Under the pieces are notes generated by a model. That model saw only the letters and a list, made by a program, of their open reading frames with translations. It made no database searches and was not told where the DNA came from. The position numbers and the translations under genes were made by a program. A stretch of 64,000 bases of DNA from Caulobacter ginsengisoli (GTDB lineage: Bacteria > Pseudomonadota > Alphaproteobacteria > Caulobacterales > Caulobacteraceae): contig NZ_JAUSVS010000009.1 in assembly GCF_030814835.1 (NCBI RefSeq), forward strand, positions 147,260-211,259, given 5' to 3'. Shown here in pieces: positions 49,061 to 59,059 of the stretch. Position 1 is the stretch's first letter; the number at the start of each line of letters is the position of its first letter.

Positions 49061-49467
49061 AGTGGGCCCAGTCGCTTATCCGGATCTCCAACTTCGAGGT
49101 CGAGGAGCTGCAGAAGCGCCTCGCCGAGATCGTCGAGCGCCGCTCCAACATCGAGATCAAGCTGGCGGTGCTGGAGGCCGAGGCCGAGTCCGAGTTGCAG
49201 CAGGCCCAGGCCACCGCCGACGCCGGCTTCTACATGGCCGGCTTCCGTGAGGGCGTGAAGATCCGCCGCGCGGCCCTGAACGCCCAGCTGGCCGTGATCG
49301 GGACCGAGGAGGAGGGCGCCCGCGACGCGCTGTCCGAAGCCTTCGAGGCGCTGAAGAAGTACGAGCATGTGGCGGAAAGCGCCAAGGTGGTCGCCCGCAA
49401 GGAAGAGGCCCGCCGCGAGACCGCCGCGCTCGACGAACTGGGCCTGCGCCGGGCGATCCGCCATTGA
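49057..49467 (+). CDS. fliJ: Flagellar FliJ chaperone
   Basis: 136 residues. Long coiled-coil protein of FliJ type that escorts export substrates and stimulates Fli[25 protein letters not shown] at the N-terminus, continuous heptads through QQAQATAD, and a [15 protein letters not shown]-terminal part. Its start overlaps the fliI stop by 4 bp, and its stop is overlapped by the TTG start of the xylanase gene. Confidence 0.9.
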   Translation: MKWAQSLIRISNFEVEELQKRLAEIVERRSNIEIKLAVLEAEAESELQQAQATADAGFYMAGFREGVKIRRAALNAQLAVIGTEEEGARDALSEAFEALKKYEHVAESAKVVARKEEARRETAALDELGLRRAIRH

Positions 49468-50552
49468 CCCTCAGCCGCCGCGCCCTGATCGGCGCCGGCC
49501 TGGCGCTCGCCGGCTGTAGCGGCCCCAGCCGGGCCCAGCCCCAGGACAACGGCTGGCGGCCCGACCCGCGCTACCTGGACAATCCCCCCGCGCTCAAGTC
49601 CATCGCCCCGTTCGGGATGGGCGCGGCCGTGCAGGCCGGACCGCTGCGCGACGACCCGGTGTTCGCGGCCCTGGCCGCCCGCCATTACACCCAGCTGACC
49701 CCCGAGTGGGAGCTGAAGATGGAATATGTCGTCCAGCCGGACGGCCGGTTCCAGTTCGACCGGGCCGACGCCATCGCCGCCTTCTGCCGGGCCCACGGCC
49801 AGAAGCTCTGGGGCCACACCCTGGTCTGGTACGCCAACATCCCCGACGCCTTCGCCCGCCTGGACGAGAGCCGGGCCAGCTTCGGCCAGGCCTTCGACAA
49901 CTACATCACGGCCACGGTCGGCCGGTATCGCGGGATCGCCAATGGCTGGGACGTCATCAACGAGCCGATCACCGACGAGGGCGGGCGTTTGCGCGACTGC
50001 CTGTGGAGCCAGAAGCTGGGCCAGGTCGACTACATGCGCCGCGCCCTGGACGTCGCCCATGCTACCGATCCGTCGGTCCCGCTGCTGATCAACGACTACG
50101 ACCTGGAGACCAAGCCGGCCAAGCTGGCCGCCTATATGCGCCTGGTCGAGACGCTGCTGAAGGCCGGGGCGCCGCTGGGCGGCCTGGGCTGCCAGACCCA
50201 CATCTCCGCCGGCCTGCCCGAGGGGGCGATGCACCGAACCCTCGAGGCGCTGGCCAGCTTTGGCCTGCCGATCCACCTGTCGGAACTGGACGTCTCGCTC
50301 GTCCCCGGCCGCGGCGCGCCGGCCAACAGGCCGGTCGCCGTCGCGCGGCAGGCCCAGGTCTATCACGAGGTGGTCGAGGCCTTCGTCGGCCTGCCGCCGC
50401 AGCAGCGCCTGGCCCTGACCATGTGGGGCCTGCGCGACAGCGATTCCTGGCTCAAGCGCGAGGATGCGTCCGACGCGCCGCTGCTGTTCGATGATGCGGG
50501 CGCGCCCAAGCCGGCCTTCGCGGCGGTCGCCGGGACGCTGCAGGGGCGATAG
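49464..50552 (+). CDS. GH10 endo-1,4-beta-xylanase, lipoprotein-like
   Basis: 362 residues. Begins at a TTG overlapping the fliJ stop. The leader has twin arginines and a cysteine lipobox-like site (SRRALIGAGLALAGCS), so Tat export or lipidation is likely. GH10 barrel: acid/base Glu in WDVINEP, nucleophile Glu in HLSELDVS, and the WGHTLVWY and TMWGLRDSDSW sites. Hydrolyses xylan. Its link to the flagellar genes by overlap is unusual. Confidence 0.93.
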   Translation: MTLSRRALIGAGLALAGCSGPSRAQPQDNGWRPDPRYLDNPPALKSIAPFGMGAAVQAGPLRDDPVFAALAARHYTQLTPEWELKMEYVVQPDGRFQFDRADAIAAFCRAHGQKLWGHTLVWYANIPDAFARLDESRASFGQAFDNYITATVGRYRGIANGWDVINEPITDEGGRLRDCLWSQKLGQVDYMRRALDVAHATDPSVPLLINDYDLETKPAKLAAYMRLVETLLKAGAPLGGLGCQTHISAGLPEGAMHRTLEALASFGLPIHLSELDVSLVPGRGAPANRPVAVARQAQVYHEVVEAFVGLPPQQRLALTMWGLRDSDSWLKREDASDAPLLFDDAGAPKPAFAAVAGTLQGR

Positions 50553-50624
50553 CCGTCGGCAGCGCAACCTCGAGTCGCGCTGACGCCCAGGTTGCGATAA
50601 GGTCCTCTCAGGGAGGATCAAGCC

Positions 50625-51026
50625 ATGAGCAATATCGCCCGCATCCGTGAGGCCTACGAGGCCTGGGACAACGTCAAGGGCTCGAACCGCGCCGTCTGGG
50701 ATCATCTGCTGGCGCCGGGTTTCGAGTTCCGGACCACGCTGGGCAGCGTGGAAGGCAGCGGCTTCAAGGCCAGCTATCGGCCTGACGAACTGGACGAATA
50801 TTTCGAGACCTTGCGCAGCAATTTCGAAATGAAGGAGATCGCCCCGACCGTGGTGGTCGAGGACGGTCCCAACGCGATCGCGGTGTTCCAGTCCGAATGG
50901 GCGAACCGGGCGACGGGCCGGTCTTTCCGCTGCGAGGTCGCGGCGATCTGGACCTTCGACGGCGACCAGGCGGTTAGCTGCCGGGAGATTATGGACACGG
51001 CCGGCGTTGCCTGCACCCTGCCCTAG
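50625..51026 (+). CDS. NTF2-like / SnoaL-like protein
   Basis: 133 residues, one NTF2-like cone: IREAYEAWDNVKGSNRAVWDHLL, then FEFRTTLG and a sheet RCEVAAIWTFDGDQAVS. Ketosteroid-isomerase-type folds of this class often lack a known reaction. AGGGAGGATCAAGCC precedes the ATG. Monocistronic between the xylanase and the HTH gene. Confidence 0.8.
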   Translation: MSNIARIREAYEAWDNVKGSNRAVWDHLLAPGFEFRTTLGSVEGSGFKASYRPDELDEYFETLRSNFEMKEIAPTVVVEDGPNAIAVFQSEWANRATGRSFRCEVAAIWTFDGDQAVSCREIMDTAGVACTLP

Positions 51027-51246
51027 AGGCCCTCGACTGACCCCGATCATGCGGCGTTGGCGAACTCCAGGCTGCCGGCTGCGGCCCGGAAGCGGGCGGC
51101 CGCGATATTCGACGAAGACGCGCCCACCCTCTTTTGTCCCCACATCCCCAGGTTGGCGGAGTGGGGCGACTATTTGAACTGGCGGGGCGGTCGGCAACTG
51201 TACTTAATCGGGCCTATTCCCGTGGCGTGGGCTGCTTTGGGGAGAG

Positions 51247-52119
51247 GTGGAGTTGGCGGAGTCACCCGCGGCGGCGATCGCGCGGATGGATGTGGCCGGG
51301 CGAGCGCAGGTCGCCAGCCGCCCCGGCTACGCCATGGCCATGCGCCGGTATTTCGAAGCCTGGCTGGCGCCCCAGGCGGAGTCTGCGGTCAGCCGCAGCC
51401 TGCGGAACATGAGCCACTACATGTGCGCCATCTGGGTGTTCTGCCTGGACGCCGGGCCGGGCGGCCTGACCTTCAGCCGGCTGAGCGCCCTGCTGGGCCG
51501 GTCCGGGGTGTCGGCGGCCAAGCGGGCGCGGCCGATTCTGATCTACCTGCGCTTCATCGGCTATATCGAGCCCGCCGCGGTGGACGACGCGCGGGTCAAG
51601 CGCTGGGAGCCCACCGCCCGGATGCTGGCCGCCTTCCGTCGGCGGATGGTCGAGGACCTGACCGTGTTTGCCCCGCTGGACGCGGCGATCGGCGCGGTGC
51701 TGGAGCGGTTCGACGACCCGGCCGTGTTTGGCCGCTTCATGGCGGCCATGGGCGAAATCTCCGTCGAGATGCTGGCCGAGTACGGGCCCCGGGCCGATCC
51801 CCTCAACGTCTTTTCGCAACGCATGGGGGGCATGGCCCTGATGGCCGAACTGCTGCTGGCGGGCGGGCCCGACGGCGGTTTCCCGCCGACCGGACCGGTG
51901 CGCTTCAGCCTGGCCGGCCTGGCCCGCCGCAACCGGGTCTCGCGCATGCATGTGCGCCGGGTGCTGGCCGAGGCCGAGACGGCGGGCCTGCTGACCCTTA
52001 GCGGCGACAGCGAGATCGTCTGGACCCCGATCGCCCTGGTCAGGACTGTGGATCTGTTCGCGTACACCGTGCTGACCTACGGCCACTGCGCCAGGGCGGC
52101 CCTGGAGGAAAGCCCTTAG
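51247..52119 (+). CDS. Putative winged-helix DNA-binding protein, 290 aa
   Basis: Unnamed family. Two candidate helix-turn-helix regions are visible: residues about 75-95 (TFSRLSALLGRSGVSAAKRARPIL, followed by a YLRFIGYIEP wing) and about 222-245 (SLAGLARRNRVSRMHVRRVLAEAETAGLL, followed by a hairpin LTLSGDSEIVW). The two-domain layout looks like a duplicated or paired wHTH; no ligand domain is evident between them. Starts at GTG with GGAGAG close upstream, so the start is uncertain. The 220 bp upstream contain no other gene that I can support. Confidence 0.65.
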   Translation: MELAESPAAAIARMDVAGRAQVASRPGYAMAMRRYFEAWLAPQAESAVSRSLRNMSHYMCAIWVFCLDAGPGGLTFSRLSALLGRSGVSAAKRARPILIYLRFIGYIEPAAVDDARVKRWEPTARMLAAFRRRMVEDLTVFAPLDAAIGAVLERFDDPAVFGRFMAAMGEISVEMLAEYGPRADPLNVFSQRMGGMALMAELLLAGGPDGGFPPTGPVRFSLAGLARRNRVSRMHVRRVLAEAETAGLLTLSGDSEIVWTPIALVRTVDLFAYTVLTYGHCARAALEESP

Positions 52120-52481
52120 GGCTTCAGCGCGTGGTCGGCGTCGCTGGCCTGGCGCAAGGCGCGCAGGTCGTCGGCGATGCGGAAGATGGCGACGTAGAAT
52201 TCGCAGAACGAGCGCCACAGCAGGGCCAGCACCGCGGTGATCAGCAGGCCGACCACGCCGGCCGGGAAGGCCAGCAGCTTGCCCATGATGGATTCCTCGC
52301 GCCAGGCCACGCCGACGGCGACGCCAAAGGCCCCGAAGCCGCCGATCAACACCACGCCCAGGCCCGCCCAGTAGATCAGGTGGATCACCGGGCCGGTCAG
52401 CAGGCGTTCGAATGTCAAGAGGTCCCAGAGGATGCTCTCGCCGACGCCGCGGCTCTTCTTCACTGGTCTGGCCGGGGCCAT
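52116..52481 (-). CDS. DUF4282 membrane protein
   Basis: 121 residues. Two to three hydrophobic segments, and the DUF4282 ending EFYVAIFRIADDLRAL, are diagnostic. Function unknown. The ATG at 52481 follows GAGGTGCGG and is preferred to the GTG 24 bp upstream. Its stop overlaps the stop of the convergent wHTH gene by 4 bp. Confidence 0.8.
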   Translation of the reverse strand: MAPARPVKKSRGVGESILWDLLTFERLLTGPVIHLIYWAGLGVVLIGGFGAFGVAVGVAWREESIMGKLLAFPAGVVGLLITAVLALLWRSFCEFYVAIFRIADDLRALRQASDADHALKP

Positions 52482-52582
52482 CCGCACCTCATCGGGCGGC
52501 CACACGCCGCCTCACCGGCGCATCGCTAGCAGCGCCGGCGGCTTCGTTCAATGGCAGCGAATGACGCGGTCTGCGCCTTGCC

Positions 52583-53071
52583 TCAGGACTTGGGCGCGGC
52601 GGCGAGGATCTGGGCCTTGGTCTGGCTGCTCTTCACGTTTTCGCCGAAGGGCGAAAGGGTGCCCTGGGGCACGCTGATCAGCTTGCCGTCGACCTGCAGC
52701 ACGATCATCGCCCCGGTCGAGGACTCGGCGATGCTCTGGATAATGCCGATGTCGGCGCCGGTGGAATCGCTGACCTTGGCGCCGGCCCGGAAGGCGGGGG
52801 CGGGTTCCTTGGCGCTGGCCGGCGGCTCGGCGGTGGGGGCGGGGGGCACAGCCTTGGGCGTGGCCGGGGCGGCTGGCTCACTGGGCGCGGCGGGGGCCAC
52901 CGAGGTCGGGGCCGTGGTGTCTTCTGGCGTGCTGGGCAGGGTCGGCGGCGTCGCGGCCGGGGCGGCGGCGGGCTTGGCTGGATTGGCGGGGGTGGTGGCC
53001 GGCGCGGCCTGGACGCTCATGGCCAGGGCGAGCGCCGAGGCGGCGGCGAACGCAAGCAGACGGGTTCTCAT
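52583..53071 (-). CDS. Secreted Ala/Pro-rich protein with PRC-barrel-like C-terminus
   Basis: 162 residues. Signal peptide ends at VQA-AP. Then a disordered Ala/Pro/Thr-rich linker (about 70 residues) precedes a C-terminal domain FRAGAKVSDSTGADIGIIQSI...VLQVDGKLISVP that resembles a PRC barrel. Such proteins occur in Caulobacteraceae without known function. Upstream of it are small dispersed repeats. Confidence 0.72.
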   Translation of the reverse strand: MRTRLLAFAAASALALAMSVQAAPATTPANPAKPAAAPAATPPTLPSTPEDTTAPTSVAPAAPSEPAAPATPKAVPPAPTAEPPASAKEPAPAFRAGAKVSDSTGADIGIIQSIAESSTGAMIVLQVDGKLISVPQGTLSPFGENVKSSQTKAQILAAAPKS

Positions 53072-53167
53072 CGGGCATCCTCCATCGATCCCCCCGCCGA
53101 GGGTGCAATCCTTAACGATACGGATGGTTCCCGCTGTCAGTCCCCAGGCCAACAGCCCACCTCACTC

Positions 53168-53202
53168 CCGTCATGGCCGGCCGAAGTGCCGGCCACCCAT
53201 GA
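53168..53202. repeat. Dispersed palindromic repeat, copy 1
   Basis: A 35-bp copy that starts CCGTCATGGCCGG, runs through GCCGGCCACC and ends CATGA. The unit CCGTCATGGCCGG...CCGGCCACCCATGA is nearly repeated in inverted orientation at 53260-53293. Its own halves are complementary, so it can fold; such elements are widespread in alphaproteobacterial chromosomes. Confidence 0.65.
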
Positions 53203-53259
53203 ACACGGTGCGTCAGCCGACCCTCGGACAGGCCCGCCGCCAAACTTCACTTCAGGTGA

Positions 53260-53293
53260 TCATGGGTGGCCGGGACAAGCCCGGCCATGACGG
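53260..53293. repeat. Dispersed palindromic repeat, copy 2 (inverted)
   Basis: Inverted copy of the element at 53168-53202: starts TCATGGGTGGCCGGG, spacer ACAAGC, ends CCGGCCATGACGG. Together with copy 1 it fills most of the 256 bp between the PRC-like gene and flhA; no gene is supported there. Confidence 0.65.
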
Positions 53294-53327
53294 CTGAAAG
53301 GTGGTTGGAAGCCCGAAACGGCCGACC

Positions 53328-55418
53328 CTAGACCGTCCCCACGGTCTTCAGCCGCGCCTTGGGATGGACCTCGTTCTGGCTCATCACCACGGTCTGGCCG
53401 CGGAAGCGCTCGATGATCGAGCGGACATAGGGGCGGACCAGGGGGCTGGTCAGCAGGACGGCGGCGTCGCCGGCCAGGGCGGCGCGTTCGAAGGCCTCGC
53501 GCACGCCGCGGATGAACTCCTGCAGCCGCGAGGGGGCCATGGTCAGCTGCTTTTCCTCGCCCGAACCGATCAGCGAGTCGGCGAAAGCCGCCTCCCATTC
53601 CGCCGACAGGGTGACGATGGGCAGGGCGCCGTCCTCGCCGCGGTTGGCCCAGCAGAGCTGGCGGCCCAGCTTGGCGCGAACCGCTTCCACCAGGCCGGTG
53701 ATCGAGCCGGTGTGCGGGGCCGCCTCGCCGATGCCTTCCAGGATGGCGGCCAGGTCGCGGATCGAGACCCGCTCGCGCAGCAGGGCCTGCAGCACCCGCT
53801 GCACGGTCGAGGCGGTGACCACCGAGGGGATCAGGTCGTCGGCCAGCTTCTTCTGCTCGGCCGGCAGGTCCTTCAGGAGCTTCTGCAGTTCGGCGTAGGA
53901 CAGCAGGTCGGCCATGTTGTCCTTGAGAATCTCGGTCAGGTGGGTGGTGAGCACCGTGGCCGGATCGACGATGGTGTAGCCGCGGAAGGTCGCCTCTTCC
54001 TTGAGGTTGGCGTCGATCCAGGTGGCGGGCAGGCCGAAGGCCGGCTCCTTCATATGCTCGCCGGGCAGCTCGACCTGGCCGCCGCGCGGGTCCATGGCCA
54101 TCAGCGAGCCGATGCGCACTTCGCCGGAGCCGCTCTCCATCTCCTTGATGCGGATGGCGTAGCCCTGGGTCGGCAGGCGCATGTTGTCCAGGATGCGGAC
54201 CGGCGGCATGACGAAGCCGAACTCGCTGGCCAGGGTCTTGCGCAGGGCGCGGATCTGGTCGGTCAGCTTGCGGCCGTCCAGGTCGTTGATCAGGGTCAGC
54301 AGGCCATAGCCCAGCTCGATCTTGATGTCGTCGATGGCCAGGGAGGCGGAGATCGGCTCCTCCTCCGGCTCGGCCTGGACGATGGGTTCGAGGTTGACGA
54401 CCGGCTTCTGGGAGTCCTGCGAGCGGCGCCACGACAAGGCCCCGGCAGCGATGGAGATGACCGCGAACGGAATGATCGGCATGCCCGGCACCAGGGCCAG
54501 CACGCCGGCGGCGGCCGAGACCATGCCCAGGCTGACCGGGTTCATGGCCAGCTGGGTGACCAGGGCCTTGTCGGCCGCGCCCTCGACGCCGCCCTTGGAG
54601 ACCAGGAAGCCGGCGGCGATCGAGATGACCAGGGCCGGGATCTGGGTGACCAGACCGTCGCCGATGGTCATGATGGTGTAGGTCGAGGCGGCCTGGCCGA
54701 TCGGCAGCTTGTGCTGCAGCACCCCGATCAGGATGCCGCCGACGATGTTGATGCCCACGACCACCAGCCCGGCCACGGCGTCGCCGCGCACGAACTTGCT
54801 GGCGCCGTCCATGGCTCCGTAGAAGGTGGATTCCTGCTCCAGCTCCTTGCGGCGCTTCTTGGCCTCGTCCTGGTCGATCAGGCCGCTGGAAAGGTCGGCG
54901 TCGACGGCCATCTGCTTGCCGGGCATGGCGTCGAGGGTGAACCGCGCGGCGACTTCGGCGATCCGGCCCGAGCCTTTGGTGACGACGACGAAGTTCACCA
55001 CCACCAGGATGGCGAAGACGATGACGCCGATGACGTAGTTGCCGCCCATCATCAGCTTGCCGAAGGCCTGGATCACCTGGCCGGCCCCGTGGGCGCCCTC
55101 GTGGCCGTGGGACAGGATCAGCCGGGTCGAGGCGATGCTGAGACCCAGCCGGAACAGGGTGGTGACCAAGAGGACGGTCGGGAAGGCCGTGAACTCCAGC
55201 GGCCTCTTGATCATCAGCGAGGTCATCAGGATCAGGACGGCGCTGGTGATCGACAGCGTCAGCAGGATGTCCAGCACGAAGGCCGGCACCGGGATGATCA
55301 GCAGGACGATGATCCCGACGACGCCCAGCGCCAGCCCCACGTCCCCACGCGCCACCCAGCCCCACACCTCGCGGGCGTTGGGACGGTTGGAAGCGGAGGG
55401 GACGGTGGTGTCGGTCAT
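53328..55418 (-). CDS. flhA: Flagellar export gate protein FlhA
   Basis: 696 residues. Eight transmembrane helices over residues about 20-310, then a cytoplasmic domain that binds chaperones and substrates. Family motifs: VPAFVLDILLTLSIT, the conserved FPTVLLVTTLFRLGLSIASTRLIL (FHIPEP-like), GDGLVTQIPALVIS. C-terminal domain contains SYAELQKLLKDLP. Last gene of the flagellar operon that starts at fliF, separated from flbD by 192 bp containing a long inverted repeat. Confidence 0.97.
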   Translation of the reverse strand: MTDTTVPSASNRPNAREVWGWVARGDVGLALGVVGIIVLLIIPVPAFVLDILLTLSITSAVLILMTSLMIKRPLEFTAFPTVLLVTTLFRLGLSIASTRLILSHGHEGAHGAGQVIQAFGKLMMGGNYVIGVIVFAILVVVNFVVVTKGSGRIAEVAARFTLDAMPGKQMAVDADLSSGLIDQDEAKKRRKELEQESTFYGAMDGASKFVRGDAVAGLVVVGINIVGGILIGVLQHKLPIGQAASTYTIMTIGDGLVTQIPALVISIAAGFLVSKGGVEGAADKALVTQLAMNPVSLGMVSAAAGVLALVPGMPIIPFAVISIAAGALSWRRSQDSQKPVVNLEPIVQAEPEEEPISASLAIDDIKIELGYGLLTLINDLDGRKLTDQIRALRKTLASEFGFVMPPVRILDNMRLPTQGYAIRIKEMESGSGEVRIGSLMAMDPRGGQVELPGEHMKEPAFGLPATWIDANLKEEATFRGYTIVDPATVLTTHLTEILKDNMADLLSYAELQKLLKDLPAEQKKLADDLIPSVVTASTVQRVLQALLRERVSIRDLAAILEGIGEAAPHTGSITGLVEAVRAKLGRQLCWANRGEDGALPIVTLSAEWEAAFADSLIGSGEEKQLTMAPSRLQEFIRGVREAFERAALAGDAAVLLTSPLVRPYVRSIIERFRGQTVVMSQNEVHPKARLKTVGTV

Positions 55419-55428
55419 TATTTACTTC

Positions 55429-55602
55429 TTCCTCCCCGCGTAGCGGGGGAGGGGGACCGCGCCCGCAGGGCGTGGTGGAGGGGGCGACCGCGCTCACGGC
55501 GGTGGGAGGTTGGTACGGAGCGGACCCGGACGCGCCGCGCACGGCCCTCGCCCCCTCCACCATGCTGCGCATGGTCCCCCTCCCCCGCTTCGCGGGGAGG
55601 AA
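55429..55602. repeat. Long inverted repeat between flhA and flbD
   Basis: About 50-bp arms. The left arm begins TTCCTCCCCGCG at 55429 and ends GGTGGAGGGGGC at about 55495; the right arm from about 55550 begins GCCCCCTCCACC and ends GCGGGGAGGAA. The arms are imperfectly complementary, each containing inner palindromes (GCGC runs), and enclose about 55 bp. Repeats of this type recur in Caulobacteraceae chromosomes; here it may also attenuate transcription between flbD and flhA. Confidence 0.75.
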
Positions 55603-55610
55603 AGGAAGGC

Positions 55611-56984
<1,374 letters not shown>

Positions 56985-57014
56985 AATCTAATCTCCTCGT
57001 GACAGGACCGCCGT

Positions 57015-57356
57015 TCAGGCGCTCGTGTCGCCGTCCTTGATGATTTCCGTCATGGTCACGCCCAGGCGGTCGTCGACGACCACCACTTCACCGCGCGCCA
57101 CCAGGCGGTTGTTCACATAGATGTCGATGGCCTCGCCGACCTTGCGGTCCAGTTCCAGCACGCTGCCGGAGCTGAGCTGCAGCAGCTGGGCGACCGACAG
57201 GTTGGCCCGCCCCAGCACCGCCGAGATGTTGACCGGCACGTCGAAGACCGGCGCCAGGTCGGAGGCGATCTTGTTGTCGGCGTCGACCGCCAGCTCGGAG
57301 GCCAGGGCCTCGTCGGGCGAGAACTCGTCCAGGGTCAGGTTGTTTTCGTCAGACAT
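57015..57356 (-). CDS. fliN: Flagellar motor switch protein FliN
   Basis: 113 residues. C-ring component. The SpoA/FliN domain fills the C-terminal 80 residues: [61 protein letters not shown]. Its start lies inside the 3' end of the FliH-like gene (8-bp overlap), and it precedes flbD by 30 bp. Confidence 0.96.
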   Translation of the reverse strand: MSDENNLTLDEFSPDEALASELAVDADNKIASDLAPVFDVPVNISAVLGRANLSVAQLLQLSSGSVLELDRKVGEAIDIYVNNRLVARGEVVVVDDRLGVTMTEIIKDGDTSA

Positions 57357-58032
57357 GGTCTGGGTCGCCTTGTGCGATCTCGGCTTGCGAGATCAGGGGT
57401 TCAGCATGCAGGCCTTCGGCGGCCAGGGCGGCGTCGACCGCTTGCGAGACGCGCTCGGCGGCGGCGACGGGGTCGAAACCGCAGCGTCCGTCACCCCAGT
57501 CGAGGATGAAGGCGCCCAGCGGCAGGTCGGCGTCGCCCCGGGCGGTGATCTGGCCGGAAAAGCCCATGGCGGCGGCGGTGGTCTCCAGCGCCGCTTGTAG
57601 GCGCGCTTCCAGGTGAGGGGCGACCCGGGCCAGCAGCCGAGGCTCGGCCTCGATCTCGCGGCCCATGGCCTCGAGGGCGGCGGTGACCGGGGCCTCGGGG
57701 AACTGTTCCAGCGCCGCGCCGGCGATCTTGCGGGCGGCCGCCAAGGCCAGGTGGGCCGACTGGCTGCGGTGCTCGTGGGCGACGGCGGCCAGGGAGCTCA
57801 GGGCGGCGTGGGCGGCCTGGGCGAGCACGCCCATGGCCTGGGCGGCCTCCTGCTCGGCCAGCACCACGGCCGAGCGCTCGCCCTCGGCATAGGCCGCGGC
57901 GCGGATTTCTTCGACCTCTTCGGGGTGGAACAGTTTCTTGCGGGCGGGCGGCGGGGCGGAGGCGACATCGCCCCCGGCGTCGAACACCGTGTCGAAGGAG
58001 AATTTGCGGTGGGTGGGGGCTGGGCTGGTCAT
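57349..58032 (-). CDS. fliH: Flagellar assembly protein FliH / FlbE
   Basis: 227 residues. Negative regulator and peripheral-stalk-like partner of the FliI ATPase; in Caulobacter the homologue at this position is called FlbE. N-terminal basic part, a coiled coil [29 protein letters not shown], and a C-terminal globular domain ending [19 protein letters not shown]. It overlaps fliG by 1 bp and fliN by 8 bp, typical of a tightly packed operon. Confidence 0.9.
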   Translation of the reverse strand: MTSPAPTHRKFSFDTVFDAGGDVASAPPPARKKLFHPEEVEEIRAAAYAEGERSAVVLAEQEAAQAMGVLAQAAHAALSSLAAVAHEHRSQSAHLALAAARKIAGAALEQFPEAPVTAALEAMGREIEAEPRLLARVAPHLEARLQAALETTAAAMGFSGQITARGDADLPLGAFILDWGDGRCGFDPVAAAERVSQAVDAALAAEGLHAEPLISQAEIAQGDPDHV

Positions 58033-59057
58033 CAGTAGATCAGCTCATCGTCGCCGCCGGCTCCGGCCAGCATGATCTCGCCCTTGGCGGCCAGGTCCTT
58101 GGCGACCTGGACCATGGCCATCTGGGCCTGGTCGACATCGCGCAGGCGCACGGGGCCCATGCTTTCCATGTCCTCCCGCATGATCTTGGCGGCGCGCTCG
58201 GACATGTTGGAGAAGAACATCTCGCGCAGGCCATCCGAGGCGCCCTTGAGGGCCAGACCCAACTGGTCCTTCTCGACGGCCCGCAGCAGGGTCTGGACGC
58301 CGCCGGGATCGAGCTTCGACAGATCCTCGAACACGAACATCAGGGCGCGGATGCGCTCGGCCGACTCCCGGGCCCGCTCCTCCAGGGCCGCGATGAAGCG
58401 CGACTCGGTCTGGCGGTCGAAGTTGTTGAAGATGTCGGCCATCATCTCGTGGCTGTCGCGCTTGGAGGTGCGGGCCAGGTTGGACATGAACTCGGTGCGC
58501 AGGGTCTGCTCGATCTTGTCGAGGATCTCGCGCTGCACCGGCTCCATGCGCAGCATCCGCTGCACGCATTCCAGGGCGAAGTCCTCGGGCAGGGCGGCCA
58601 GCACCCGGGCGGCGTGTTCGGCCTTCACCTTGGAGAGCACCACGGCGACGGTCTGGGGGTATTCGTTCTTCAGATAGTTGGCGAGCACCGCCTCGTTCAC
58701 GTTGCCCAGCTTGTCCCACATGGTGCGGCCGGCCGGGCCGCGGATCTCCTCCATCAGGGTCTCGACCTTGTCCTGCGGCAGGAAGCTGTTCAGCAGCCGC
58801 TGGGTCTGCTCGAAGCTGCCCATGATGGCGCCGGAGGACGACAGGCCCGAGACGAACTCGATGAGCAGCTCCTCGACCACATTGGCCGAGACGGTGCCCA
58901 GGCTGGCCATGGCCTGGGAGACTTCCTTGATCTCCTCGTCGTCCAGCGCCTCCCAGATGTGGGTGTGCTCCTCGCCAAGCGCGAGCAGGACCACAGCGGC
59001 CTTTTCAGGTCCGCTGAGCTTGCTGGCGTCGGTGATGGCTTTGGATTTTGCCCGCAT
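58032..59057 (-). CDS. fliG: Flagellar motor switch protein FliG
   Basis: 341 residues. Rotor torque-generating subunit. FliG N domain: [25 protein letters not shown]; middle EHPQ-like motif is seen as [15 protein letters not shown]-terminal charged helix that contacts the stator is [10 protein letters not shown]...[14 protein letters not shown]. It lies 2 bp after the fliF stop and its stop overlaps the FliH start. Confidence 0.97.
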   Translation of the reverse strand: MRAKSKAITDASKLSGPEKAAVVLLALGEEHTHIWEALDDEEIKEVSQAMASLGTVSANVVEELLIEFVSGLSSSGAIMGSFEQTQRLLNSFLPQDKVETLMEEIRGPAGRTMWDKLGNVNEAVLANYLKNEYPQTVAVVLSKVKAEHAARVLAALPEDFALECVQRMLRMEPVQREILDKIEQTLRTEFMSNLARTSKRDSHEMMADIFNNFDRQTESRFIAALEERARESAERIRALMFVFEDLSKLDPGGVQTLLRAVEKDQLGLALKGASDGLREMFFSNMSERAAKIMREDMESMGPVRLRDVDQAQMAMVQVAKDLAAKGEIMLAGAGGDDELIY

Positions 59058-59059
59058 GA

